64,000 bases of DNA, taken from NCBI RefSeq assembly GCF_900100885.1, contig NZ_LT629692.1, forward strand, positions 2,294,001 through 2,358,000. Reading direction: 5' to 3'. Positions 24,823 through 32,843 of this stretch are shown here, in pieces. Origin of the DNA: Microbacterium pygmaeum (GTDB taxonomy: Bacteria > Actinomycetota > Actinomycetes > Actinomycetales > Microbacteriaceae). The position numbers were made by a program, and so were the translations under genes. The notes beneath the pieces are model-generated. The model worked only from the letters and a program-made list of their open reading frames with translations. It made no database searches and was not told the DNA's origin. The first letter of the stretch is position 1. Each line of letters begins with the position of its first letter.

Positions 24823-24849
24823 GGAAGTGTCGCCCCGGAGGGAATCGTC
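24823..24849 (+). promoter_or_regulatory. Possible ECF-type promoter of the surface-protein cluster
   Basis: GGAAG (24823-24827), 18 nt, CGTC (24846-24849), resembling the GGAAC/CGTC form used by many ECF sigma factors. The -10 part lies in CGTCTcAGACG, an 11-bp inverted repeat. Weak evidence by itself. Confidence 0.3.
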
Positions 24850-24896
24850 TCAGACGAGTGGTCAATCCATTCGCGCACGGGCTCCGAACCACATGC

Positions 24897-26318
24897 ATGA
24901 CCGCCAAACCACCGGCGTCCTCGAAGTCGTCCCCGAAGACGTCGACCTCCCAGAACTCCCCCTCCGCCTCGAAGAAGCCGCCGCAGAAGCCGAAGACGGC
25001 GAAAGCGCAGGCTGCGCCGACAGCGGCCGCGTCGAACGACGCTTCAGCTCTGCGTGATGTCGTCGCGCGCCCACGCCCGCCTCAGCAGCCGGCTGCGAAG
25101 AAGACAGCACCGAAGGCCGCTGTGCCGCCGCCGGTCGCCGCCGCGCCGACGTCCTCGAAGCCGCCCGCATCCACGTCCCCAGCCGCGCGAGCGGCGTCGG
25201 TCACGCCCACCGGAACGAAGCCGCGCGTACCGGAGACCGCCGGAACGAAGTCGAGCCTGCAGAAGCCAGCCGGATCGAAGTCGAGCGCGCCGAAGCCCAC
25301 CGGAAAGAAGCCGACCGCGCCGAAGACGGCCGGATCCAAGACCAGTGCACCGAGGCCGGCTCCGCGCCAGGCGGCACCGGCAGCACCGCCTGCGGCCAAG
25401 CCGATCACGAAACCCCCCGTCCGGCCGACGGTCGAGCCGAAGGCGAACGCTCCCGCTGCGCCGCCGTCGCCGGCTGCGGGCCAGGTTGCGGCCGAGGCCG
25501 CGTCGACGAACCCGCCGAAGTCCTCCCGCATGCGTGCGTTCATTCCGGCACTCGTGCTGGTGCCGGTCCTCGCCGCCGCCGGAACGCTCCTGGTTCTGGG
25601 CAACGACACGGCCGTGCCTGCGACCGAGGCACAGGGCTGGATCCTCGACAACACCGATCCCGGCCAGCGCCTCGTGGTCGCCGACACGATGACGGGCGGC
25701 TTCGCCGGCGCCGGCTGGAATGACGCCGATGTCCTTTCGTACGACGAGCTGACGGCCTGGCGCGATGCGGATGTCGTGGTGACCGGCCCTGCGACCGGCG
25801 ATCTCGCAGCCGCCTCGCCGGTCGGTCAGGCGATCGCCAACTCCGTCGTGGTGGCCTCGTTCGGCGACGGAGACCAGCGCATGGACGTGCGCATGGTGAC
25901 CCCCCAGGGGGCCGTGCTGGCTTCGGCGGCCGATGCGCAGGCCGCCGCCGAACGGGTCGCCTACGGGAGCGAGCTGGCCCGGAACCCTGCGCTGCAGATC
26001 TCCGATGCGAACCGTGCGCTGCTCACCGACGGCAGAGTGGATCCGCGCGTCGTCGTGCTCCTGGCAACGCTGATCGCCGACGGCGGCATCACCGTGAGCG
26101 ACTTCCCGGCTGTCTCCGGCGAGCAGACCGGACCGCTGCGGCAGGTCTCGATCACCAAGCTCGGCGGCGAGCGGGTCGCCTTCGACGGCGAACTGGCACG
26201 CGACACCCGCGCCGTCTTCGAGAATCTCACCGGTCCCTACGCCCCCGATGAGGTCCGCGTCACCGACGGCGCGGTGACGCTCGAATACCCGTTCACGCTG
26301 GATCCGCTTTCCGAGTGA
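24897..26318 (+). CDS. Single-pass membrane protein with Lys/Pro/Ala-rich repeat tail
   Basis: A 473-residue protein I cannot place in a named family. Residues 1-210 are a basic, low-complexity Ala/Pro/Lys/Ser tail (AKKTAPKAA, ASKKPPQKPK), recalling histone H1-like tails. It includes five copies of a ten-residue repeat (GSKSSAPKPT type, residues about 106-155). One membrane helix follows (MRAFIPALVLVPVLAAAGTL, about 215-234). The remaining 230 residues are predicted outside and globular (WILDNTDPGQRLVVADTMTG, NPALQISDANRALLTDGRVD). The ATG at 24897 was chosen because earlier codons look non-coding; no clear ribosome site exists. It is the first gene of a cluster with a DUF4397 protein and a class F sortase, which suggests a surface role. 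Confidence 0.7.
   Translation: MTAKPPASSKSSPKTSTSQNSPSASKKPPQKPKTAKAQAAPTAAASNDASALRDVVARPRPPQQPAAKKTAPKAAVPPPVAAAPTSSKPPASTSPAARAASVTPTGTKPRVPETAGTKSSLQKPAGSKSSAPKPTGKKPTAPKTAGSKTSAPRPAPRQAAPAAPPAAKPITKPPVRPTVEPKANAPAAPPSPAAGQVAAEAASTNPPKSSRMRAFIPALVLVPVLAAAGTLLVLGNDTAVPATEAQGWILDNTDPGQRLVVADTMTGGFAGAGWNDADVLSYDELTAWRDADVVVTGPATGDLAAASPVGQAIANSVVVASFGDGDQRMDVRMVTPQGAVLASAADAQAAAERVAYGSELARNPALQISDANRALLTDGRVDPRVVVLLATLIADGGITVSDFPAVSGEQTGPLRQVSITKLGGERVAFDGELARDTRAVFENLTGPYAPDEVRVTDGAVTLEYPFTLDPLSE
25212..25361 (+). repeat. Five tandem 30-bp repeats encoding a decapeptide
   Basis: In-frame units at 25212, 25242, 25272, 25302 and 25332 encode GTKPRVPETA, GTKSSLQKPA, GSKSSAPKPT, GKKPTAPKTA and GSKTSAPRPA. 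The DNA copies are diverged, so they are not a recent expansion. Confidence 0.85.
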
Positions 26319-26364
26319 TCCCCGTCATCGTCCCTCGCAGACACCCCAACCCGAAGGAAGCGAC

Positions 26365-27201
26365 ATGAACACCTCATCCCGCCGCAAGACCGGCGTCGTA
26401 GCCGTCGCGCTGGCGATCACCGCGGGCCTCGCGATCGCGACCCCAGTCGCGGCATCCGCGTCCACCACCGCCACCGGAGCGGTGCGCTCCGCGACCGGCG
26501 AGACCGGATGGCTCCGCCTCGGCCACTTCTCGCCGGACACCAAGGCCGTCGATGTGCGGGTGACCGCGCTGAGCGGCGGCTCGGTCGTGCTCGATCTGGC
26601 CGATGTCGCGTACGGCGACATCTCGCCCTATCAGGCGCTCGGCGAGGGGAAGTACACCATCACGATGATCCCCGCCGACTCCGACGACTGGAGCAAGGTC
26701 GCCATCTCCGACACCGTCACGATCAGTCCCGCGAAAGCGACCACCGTCGCCGCCTACGGGCCGACCGCAACGCTGCAGTTGCGCGCGTTCCCCGACGATC
26801 TGACCTCTCCCTCCGCCGGCAACGCGCGCATCCGCGTGATCCAGGCCTCCACCCTCACCCCCGCCGTCGACGTGCAGACCTCGACGGGCCTTGCGATCGC
26901 GAAGAACGCGCGCCCCGGCTCGGCGACCGCGTACACCGAAGTGCCGGCAGGCGTCTGGAACCTGAAGCTCAGCGGAGCAGCCGTCAGCGGAGCCGCCGAC
27001 GTGACCGTCGCCGCCGGCAGCGTGAACACGCTGTTCGTGCTGGACAACGCCTCCGGAGGCCTCACGATCCTTCCCATCCTCGACAGCGCGGCGACGCCGG
27101 TCACGCCGGTGGGCGGTGTGCAGACCGGCGGCGGATGGCTGTCCACGCACGCGCCGACCACGACCGGCTCGCTCGGGACCGTCGGCCGGCACGCGGTGTG
27201 A
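26365..27201 (+). CDS. Secreted DUF4397 protein
   Basis: The 278-residue protein has a signal peptide (MNTSSRRKTGVVAVALAITA, cleavage near ASA, residue about 32) and a DUF4397 domain (GWLRLGHFSPDTKAVDVRVT, about 48-67, and IRVIQASTLTPAVDVQ, about 155). The C-terminus has a PVGGVQTGGGW motif, which in this family often precedes a membrane helix; here only about 20 hydrophilic residues follow and no LPxTG is present. GAAGGAAGCG precedes the start. It overlaps the sortase gene by 1 bp. DUF4397 proteins and class F sortases are frequent neighbours in Actinobacteria, so the two probably work together at the cell surface. Confidence 0.88.
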   Translation: MNTSSRRKTGVVAVALAITAGLAIATPVAASASTTATGAVRSATGETGWLRLGHFSPDTKAVDVRVTALSGGSVVLDLADVAYGDISPYQALGEGKYTITMIPADSDDWSKVAISDTVTISPAKATTVAAYGPTATLQLRAFPDDLTSPSAGNARIRVIQASTLTPAVDVQTSTGLAIAKNARPGSATAYTEVPAGVWNLKLSGAAVSGAADVTVAAGSVNTLFVLDNASGGLTILPILDSAATPVTPVGGVQTGGGWLSTHAPTTTGSLGTVGRHAV

Positions 27202-27836
27202 TGCACCGAGTGAAAGGGCGGATGCGGGCCATGGCGGTCCTGACCATCGGCCTTGTGCTCTCGGCCACCGGGTGCGCGACAGCTGTCGCGGCCGATGCGC
27301 CTGAGCCCGCGGCATCCGCCCTCCCCTCGCCGGTGGCCCCATTGGCCGCTGGAGGTCTGCAGGATCCGCAGCAGCCCTCGGCGGATGCCACGATCGATGC
27401 GATCCCCGTCCGCCTGCGCATTCCCTCGATCGGGGTGGATTCGTCCCTGGAGGATCTGGCGATCGAAGGGGACGGGCGCCTTGCAGCACCGCAGGACTAC
27501 GACCTCGCAGGCTGGTACTCCGAAGGCGTCGTGCCGGGCGAGGTGGGACCGGCGATCATCGCCGGCCACATCGACTCGCCCACTGCCCCCGCCGTCTTCG
27601 CGAAGCTGGGTGACTTGGCGACCGGAGCCGAGATCGTGGTCGCGATGTCGGACGGAACCGAACTCGATTTCCACGTGAGCGGGTCCGCGCAGTCGTCGAA
27701 GGCGGAGTTCCCCACCGCCGATGTCTACAGCAACGTCCCGGCTCCCGAACTCCGACTGATCACGTGCGCCGGCGACTTCGACTCCGAGATCGGCCATTAC
27801 ACAGACAATCTGATCGTCTTCGCGTCCCTCGGCTGA
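27201..27836 (+). CDS. Class F sortase, probably a lipoprotein
   Basis: A 211-residue protein with a lipobox-like N-terminus (VLSATGC, Cys about 26), a Pro/Ala linker, and a sortase domain: IPVRLRIPSIGVDSSLEDLA (about 68-87), the catalytic His in IIAGHIDSP (about 119) and the catalytic Cys in LITCAGDFD (about 191). The usual sortase Arg, found about 12 residues after Cys in many homologues, appears to be Thr (GHYTDN). It should join or trim surface proteins, the DUF4397 product being the natural candidate. The start ATG overlaps the upstream stop (TGATG). Confidence 0.88.
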   Translation: MHRVKGRMRAMAVLTIGLVLSATGCATAVAADAPEPAASALPSPVAPLAAGGLQDPQQPSADATIDAIPVRLRIPSIGVDSSLEDLAIEGDGRLAAPQDYDLAGWYSEGVVPGEVGPAIIAGHIDSPTAPAVFAKLGDLATGAEIVVAMSDGTELDFHVSGSAQSSKAEFPTADVYSNVPAPELRLITCAGDFDSEIGHYTDNLIVFASLG

Positions 27837-27873
27837 GCCTCGGCACGCTCGCCGACCTGTAGACTGCAAGCCG

Positions 27874-28012
27874 CGAGAGGGAGTATCCCGTCATCGCGCG
27901 TCCGTCATCACGGGGTCCATCGCAGGGTCTCCGGGCGCGCACCGCGGCATCGGTCGGCAATCGACCGGCGCCAGCGGGGGAGAGACTTTCGACGTCCCGT
28001 CGTCCCCTCTCG
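27874..28012 (+). ncRNA. yybP-ykoY (manganese) riboswitch
   Basis: The 5' part GAGAGGGAGTA (27875-27885) and the 3' part GGGGGAGAGACTTTCG (27976-27991) fit the conserved loops of the yybP-ykoY element. An 8-bp closing stem CGAGAGGG / CCCTCTCG joins 27874-27881 with 28005-28012. The element ends just before the GAAAGG ribosome site of terC, and TerC-type manganese exporters are the classic regulated genes. Mn-dependent activation of terC is inferred from the family. Confidence 0.82.
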
Positions 28013-28025
28013 AAAGGCCCAACGC

Positions 28026-29129
28026 TTGGACCTCGAACTCCCGCTCTGGTTTGAAATCGGCTCCCTCGTCGGGCTCACCCTGATCCTCGTCGCCGATCTG
28101 CTGCTGATCCTCAAGCGGCCGCACATCCCGTCCACCAGAGAGTCCACACTGTGGGTGATCTTCTACGTCACGCTCGCGCTGATCTTCGCCGGCCTCATGT
28201 GGATCTTCGCCGGCGGCGAGTTCGCCGGCCAGTTCGTCGCAGGCTGGCTGACCGAGTACAGCCTGTCCATCGACAACCTGTTCGTGTTCGTGCTGATCAT
28301 GAGCCAGTTCGCCGTGCCGCGCCGATACCAGCAGGAGGTGCTGATGGTGGGCATCATCATCGCGCTCATCCTGCGCGGCGCGTTCATCCTGGTCGGCGCT
28401 GCCGTCATCGAGAACTTCAGCCCGATCTTCTACATCTTCGGCGCCTTCCTCGTGTGGACCGCCTACCGCCAGGCGTTCCCGGGTGGCGACCACGACGACG
28501 ACGCGAAGCGCGAGAGCTTCATCGTGCGGACCCTGCGCCGCACCATCGACATCAGCGACCACTACGACGGCGCGAAGCTGCGCACCGTCGTCGCGGGCAA
28601 GAAGATGTTCACGCCGATGATCATCGTCTTCGCCGCGATCGGGGTCACCGATCTCCTCTTCGCGATCGACTCGATTCCGGCGATCTTCGGCATCACCACG
28701 AGTCCCTTCATCGTCTTCACGGCGAACATCTTCGCCTTGATGGGCCTGCGCCAGCTCTATTTCCTGCTCGGCGACCTGCTGGATCGCCTGCGCTACCTGC
28801 ACTACGGGATCGCGTTCATCCTCGCCTTCATCGGACTGAAGCTGGTCTTCCACGCCATGCACGTGAACGAACTCCCGTTCATCAACGGCGGCGAGCACAT
28901 CGAGTGGGCACCGGAGATCTCGACCTGGATGTCTCTCGGCGTCATCATCGCCTCGATGGCCGTCGCGACCATCGCGAGCCTCGTCGCGTCGGCGCGGGAC
29001 AAGAAGAAGGGCGAGACGGTCGAGCCGACGACGGCGGATGCCGCGGCGGCCGTCGTCGCGGAGGAGAAAGGCACCCCGCCCACCGTGACGCAGCCCGAGA
29101 GCCCCGAGGCTCAGCCGAAGAACCGCTGA
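28026..29129 (+). CDS. TerC/Alx-family membrane protein, likely Mn exporter
   Basis: A 367-residue protein with about eight membrane helices. Conserved acidic family motifs are present: SLSIDNLFVFVLIMSQF (about 78-94), RGAFILVGAAVIENF, and FAAIGVTDLLFAIDSIPAIF (about 202-221). The C-terminus is a cytoplasmic Lys/Glu/Thr-rich tail. TerC proteins of this class export manganese, in line with the manganese riboswitch directly upstream. The TTG start lies 8 nt after GAAAGG. The gene stands alone before the leu leader. Confidence 0.9.
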   Translation: MDLELPLWFEIGSLVGLTLILVADLLLILKRPHIPSTRESTLWVIFYVTLALIFAGLMWIFAGGEFAGQFVAGWLTEYSLSIDNLFVFVLIMSQFAVPRRYQQEVLMVGIIIALILRGAFILVGAAVIENFSPIFYIFGAFLVWTAYRQAFPGGDHDDDAKRESFIVRTLRRTIDISDHYDGAKLRTVVAGKKMFTPMIIVFAAIGVTDLLFAIDSIPAIFGITTSPFIVFTANIFALMGLRQLYFLLGDLLDRLRYLHYGIAFILAFIGLKLVFHAMHVNELPFINGGEHIEWAPEISTWMSLGVIIASMAVATIASLVASARDKKKGETVEPTTADAAAAVVAEEKGTPPTVTQPESPEAQPKNR

Positions 29130-29199
29130 GGCGGTCGGCTCGAAGCGGAATCGCCCGCGCGGCACCGCGACCGGACGGCGAGCCATCCGGGCGCGGTGG

Positions 29200-29205
29200 T
29201 AGTCT
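29200..29205 (+). promoter_or_regulatory. -10 hexamer of the leu leader
   Basis: TAGTCT, then gacggc (6 nt), then the leader-peptide ATG at 29212, so the leader itself looks leaderless. Confidence 0.55.
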
Positions 29206-29211
29206 GACGGC

Positions 29212-29253
29212 ATGCGGGCCCTTCTCCTCCTTAGCGGCCGCGACGAGTCCTAG
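29212..29253 (+). CDS. Leucine leader peptide of leuCD
   Basis: A 13-codon ORF (MRALLLLSGRDES) with four consecutive Leu codons CTT CTC CTC CTT, two of them rare in this GC-rich genome. It lies about 70 nt before leuC and its end is inside a hairpin, the usual plan for attenuation by charged leucyl-tRNA. Confidence 0.8.
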   Translation: MRALLLLSGRDES

Positions 29254-29276
29254 TTCCCAGGCCTGGCTCGCCGCGG
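29238..29276 (+). promoter_or_regulatory. leu attenuator hairpin
   Basis: CCGCGACGAG (29238-29247, last leader codons) pairs with CTCGCCGCGG (29267-29276), with one mismatch. The loop holds the leader stop and a CCAGGCCTGG palindrome (29257-29266), which could form an alternative stem. A ribosome stalled on the Leu codons would change the folding. Confidence 0.55.
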
Positions 29277-29321
29277 AGTTCATCGCCGGCTTGATCCCCT
29301 TGTCGAGGAGAACGAAAGACC

Positions 29322-30803
29322 ATGAGCACACCCACGATCGACGCATCGGCGATTCCCGATTCGCCCCGCACCCTGGCTGAGAAGGTCTGGGACGACCATC
29401 TGGTCGTCAAGGGCGAGAACGGCGAGCCGGACCTCATCTACATCGACTTGCACCTCGTGCACGAGGTCACCAGTCCGCAGGCCTTCGACGGGCTCCGGGC
29501 AGAGGGGCGCCCCCTTCGGCGGGTCGATCTGACCATCGCGACCGAGGACCACAACACGCCCACGCTGGCGATCGACAAGCCGATCGCCGACCTGACCAGC
29601 CGCACGCAGATCGAGACGCTGCGTCGCAACGCCGAGGAGTTCGGCGTCCGGATCCACTCGCTCGGCGACAAGGAGCAGGGGATCGTCCACGTCGTCGGTC
29701 CGCAGCTGGGCCTCACGATGCCGGGCATCACCGTCGTCTGCGGTGACTCGCACACCTCCACCCACGGCGCATTCGGCGCGATGGCGTTCGGGATCGGCAC
29801 GAGCGAGGTCGAGCATGTCATGGCGACCCAGACCCTGCCGCTGAAGCCGTTCAAGACGATGGCGATCACGGTCGAAGGCACCCTGCGACCCGGCGTCACC
29901 GCGAAGGACATCATCCTCGCCGTCATCGCGAAGATCGGCACCGGCGGGGGCCAGGGATACGTCCTCGAATTCCGCGGCAGCGCCATCCGCGCCCTCTCCA
30001 TGGAGGGGCGGATGACCATCTGCAACATGTCCATCGAGGCCGGCGCCCGGGCCGGGATGGTCGCGCCGGACGAGACCACATTCGCCTACGTCAAGGACAA
30101 GCCGCACGCGCCGCAGGGGTCGGACTGGGACGACGCCGTCGCGTACTGGCGGACGCTGCCCACCGATGAGGGAGCGGTCTTCGATGCCGAGGTCTACCTC
30201 GACGCCGATCAGCTCGAGCCGTTCGTGACCTGGGGCACCAACCCCGGGCAGGGCGTGTCCCTGTCGGGTGTCGTCCCGACGCCGTCGGACATCGTCGACC
30301 CGAACGAGCGCGCGGCGGCGGAGCGGGCACTGGAGTACATGGATCTGAAGGCGGGCACGCCGCTGAAGGATGTGCCGGTCGATGCGGTCTTCATGGGCTC
30401 GTGCACGAACAGCCGTATCGAGGATCTGCGCGCGTTCGCCTCGGTCATCCGCGGGCGCACCAAGGCGCCCGGCGTCCGCGTGATGGTCGTGCCGGGCTCG
30501 GCCCGAGTCCGCTTGGAGGCCGAGGCCGAGGGCATCGACAAGATCGTGGAGGACTTCGGAGCGGAGTGGCGCTTCGCCGGCTGCTCGATGTGTCTGGGAA
30601 TGAACCCGGATCAGCTCGCTCCCGGAGAACGCTGCGCATCCACGTCGAACCGCAACTTCGAGGGTCGGCAGGGCAAGGGCGGGCGGACCCACTTGGTCTC
30701 GCCACTGGTCGCTGCGGCGACCGCCGTTCGTGGGACGCTGTCCAGCCCGAGCGACCTCGAGGACACGCCGATCTACGCGGCCGTGGAAGCCGGGGAGTTC
30801 TGA
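29322..30803 (+). CDS. leuC: 3-isopropylmalate dehydratase large subunit LeuC
   Basis: A 493-residue aconitase-family protein: TLAEKVWDDHLV at the start, YIDLHLVHEVTSPQAFDGL, CGDSHTSTHGAFGAMAFGIG (about 140-159), and the three Fe-S cysteines in GSCTNSRIEDL (about 360) and GCSMCLGMNPD (about 419 and 422). With LeuD it isomerises 2- to 3-isopropylmalate in leucine synthesis. AGGAGAACG precedes the ATG. It overlaps leuD (TGATG). Confidence 0.97.
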   Translation: MSTPTIDASAIPDSPRTLAEKVWDDHLVVKGENGEPDLIYIDLHLVHEVTSPQAFDGLRAEGRPLRRVDLTIATEDHNTPTLAIDKPIADLTSRTQIETLRRNAEEFGVRIHSLGDKEQGIVHVVGPQLGLTMPGITVVCGDSHTSTHGAFGAMAFGIGTSEVEHVMATQTLPLKPFKTMAITVEGTLRPGVTAKDIILAVIAKIGTGGGQGYVLEFRGSAIRALSMEGRMTICNMSIEAGARAGMVAPDETTFAYVKDKPHAPQGSDWDDAVAYWRTLPTDEGAVFDAEVYLDADQLEPFVTWGTNPGQGVSLSGVVPTPSDIVDPNERAAAERALEYMDLKAGTPLKDVPVDAVFMGSCTNSRIEDLRAFASVIRGRTKAPGVRVMVVPGSARVRLEAEAEGIDKIVEDFGAEWRFAGCSMCLGMNPDQLAPGERCASTSNRNFEGRQGKGGRTHLVSPLVAAATAVRGTLSSPSDLEDTPIYAAVEAGEF

Positions 30804-31399
30804 TGGAGAAGTTCGTCACGCACACCGGTATCGCCGCGCCCCTGAAGCGGTCGAACGTCGACACCGACCAGATCATCCCCGCCGTCTACCTCAAGCGGGT
30901 GACCAAGACCGGATTCGAGGACGCGCTCTTCGCCGCCTGGCGGCAGGACCCGGACTTCGTGCTGAATCAGGACTCGTTCCAGGGGGCCAGCATCCTGGTC
31001 GCCGGTGCGGACTTCGGCACCGGTTCCAGCCGGGAGCACGCCGTCTGGGCGCTGCGCGACTTCGGCTTCGCCGTCGTGCTGAGCCCGCGGTTCGGTGACA
31101 TCTTCCGCGGGAACTCCGGAAAGCAGGGTCTGCTGACCGGGCTCATCTCCGAGGCGGACCTGGAGCGGATCTGGGCCGCGATCGACGCCGATCCGGGCAT
31201 CGAGATGACCGTCGACCTCGAGGCTCGCGTCGCCACGATCGGCGACCTCTCCGTGCCGTTCGAGATCGACGATTACACTAGGTGGCGGCTTCTCGAAGGG
31301 CTCGATGACATCGGGCTCACTCTGCGCAACGAAGACAAGATCGCGCAGTTCGAGGCTCGCCGTGAGGCGTGGCGGCCGCGGACGATCCCCGTTCCGTAG
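30803..31399 (+). CDS. leuD: 3-isopropylmalate dehydratase small subunit LeuD
   Basis: A 198-residue swivel-domain partner of LeuC: TGIAAPLKRSNVDTDQIIPA (residues 7-26), FGTGSSREHAVWALRDFGF (about 72-90), and the FRGNSGKQGLL segment (about 103). It is full length and co-translated with leuC. No other leu gene is in the window. A TAGGCT at 31397-31402, made from its stop codon, may start the murA transcript. Confidence 0.97.
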   Translation: MEKFVTHTGIAAPLKRSNVDTDQIIPAVYLKRVTKTGFEDALFAAWRQDPDFVLNQDSFQGASILVAGADFGTGSSREHAVWALRDFGFAVVLSPRFGDIFRGNSGKQGLLTGLISEADLERIWAAIDADPGIEMTVDLEARVATIGDLSVPFEIDDYTRWRLLEGLDDIGLTLRNEDKIAQFEARREAWRPRTIPVP

Positions 31400-31474
31400 G
31401 CTCGAGCATCCGTTCCAAAAGATCGGACCGCTCCACCACCGCCCCCCTCGATGACACAAGTGAGGTTCCACCGG

Positions 31475-32839
31475 ATGAAGACCCTTGATACGGCAGGCCC
31501 CACAGCAGGCGGCAGGGAATCGACCGGCGAAACGCTCGCCATCCGCGGCGGTCGGCCGCTGAACGGACGCGTCGAGGTGAAGGGCGCGAAGAACCTCGTC
31601 ACCAAGGCGATGGTCGCCGCACTCCTCGGCGAGAGCGTGAGCGTCCTGCGCGACGTGCCGGACATCAGCGACGTCGAGGTCGTCCGCTCGCTGCTGGAGG
31701 TGCACGGCGTCACGGTGCGCGACGGCGACGAGGAGGGCACGCTGCACCTCGATCCGAGCGGCGCCGTATCCGCCCACTTCGAGGAGATCGACGCGCACGC
31801 CGGCGCTTCGCGGATCCCGATCCTGTTCTGCGGGCCGCTGCTGCATCTGCTCGGGGAAGCGCTGATCCCCGATCTGGGCGGGTGCCGAATCGGCGACCGG
31901 CCGATCAACTTCCACATGGACGCGCTCCGCGCGTTCGGCGCGGTCGTGGACAAGTCGTACGAGGGCATCCGGATCACCGCGCCGAACGGGCTGCACGGCG
32001 CCGACATCGAGCTGCCGTACCCGAGCGTCGGGGCCACCGAGCAGGTGCTCCTGACGGCCGTGCGCGCGAAGGGCACGACCGAACTGCGCAACGCCGCGAT
32101 CGAGCCCGAGATCATGGACCTGATCGCCGTCCTGCAGAAGATGGGCGCGATCATCTCGTACGAGCCGAACCGCGTCATCCTCATCGAGGGCGTCGAGAGC
32201 CTGCGCGGGTACGACCACCGTGCGATCTTCGACCGCAACGAGGCGGCATCGTGGGCGTGTGCAGCCTTGGCCACCGGCGGGGACATCTTCGTCGGCGGCG
32301 CGAAGCAGCAGGAGATGCTCACCTTCCTCAACGTCTTCCGCAAAGCCGGTGGGGAATTCGACGTCCGGGAGGACGGCATCCGCTTCTATCGCGGCGGCCC
32401 GCTCAAGCCGGTCGTCGTCGAGACCGACGTCCACCCGGGCTTCATGACCGACTGGCAGCAGCCGCTGATCGTCGCGCTCACCCAGGCGAACGGGCGCTCC
32501 ACGGTCCACGAGACGGTCTACGAGAACCGCCTCGGATTCACCGCGGCACTCGTGCAGATGGGCGCCGACATCGTCGTGCATCCACAGGGCATCGACAGTT
32601 CCACCAGGCGAGTGCCGCGACGTGCGCTCGAACAGGCGGCGGTCATCAACGGTCCGACACCTCTGCACGGCGCCGATGTCGAAGTCCCCGACCTGCGAGG
32701 CGGATACAGCTACGTCATCGCCGCCCTGACCGCCGAGGGCGAGTCGACCGTGCGCAACGTCGGCATCATCCGCCGCGGATACGAGAAGTTCTTCACCAAG
32801 CTCGCCGCGCTGGGTGCCGACTTCGATGTGATCGGCTGA
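31475..32839 (+). CDS. murA: UDP-N-acetylglucosamine 1-carboxyvinyltransferase MurA
   Basis: A 454-residue EPSP-synthase-fold enzyme: IRGGRPLNGRVEVKGAKNLV (about 24-43, with the catalytic KN pair), the active-site Cys loop DLGGCRIGDRPINFHMDALR (Cys about 136), PSVGATEQVLLTA, and a C-terminal LRGGYSYVIAALTAEGES. It starts peptidoglycan synthesis by moving enolpyruvate from PEP to UDP-GlcNAc; the Cys implies fosfomycin sensitivity. ATG at 31475 is preferred to 31451 because TGAGG lies 9 nt upstream. It heads a same-strand run murA-plsC-gpsA-ddl with tight spacing. Confidence 0.95.
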   Translation: MKTLDTAGPTAGGRESTGETLAIRGGRPLNGRVEVKGAKNLVTKAMVAALLGESVSVLRDVPDISDVEVVRSLLEVHGVTVRDGDEEGTLHLDPSGAVSAHFEEIDAHAGASRIPILFCGPLLHLLGEALIPDLGGCRIGDRPINFHMDALRAFGAVVDKSYEGIRITAPNGLHGADIELPYPSVGATEQVLLTAVRAKGTTELRNAAIEPEIMDLIAVLQKMGAIISYEPNRVILIEGVESLRGYDHRAIFDRNEAASWACAALATGGDIFVGGAKQQEMLTFLNVFRKAGGEFDVREDGIRFYRGGPLKPVVVETDVHPGFMTDWQQPLIVALTQANGRSTVHETVYENRLGFTAALVQMGADIVVHPQGIDSSTRRVPRRALEQAAVINGPTPLHGADVEVPDLRGGYSYVIAALTAEGESTVRNVGIIRRGYEKFFTKLAALGADFDVIG

Positions 32840-32843
32840 CTCG

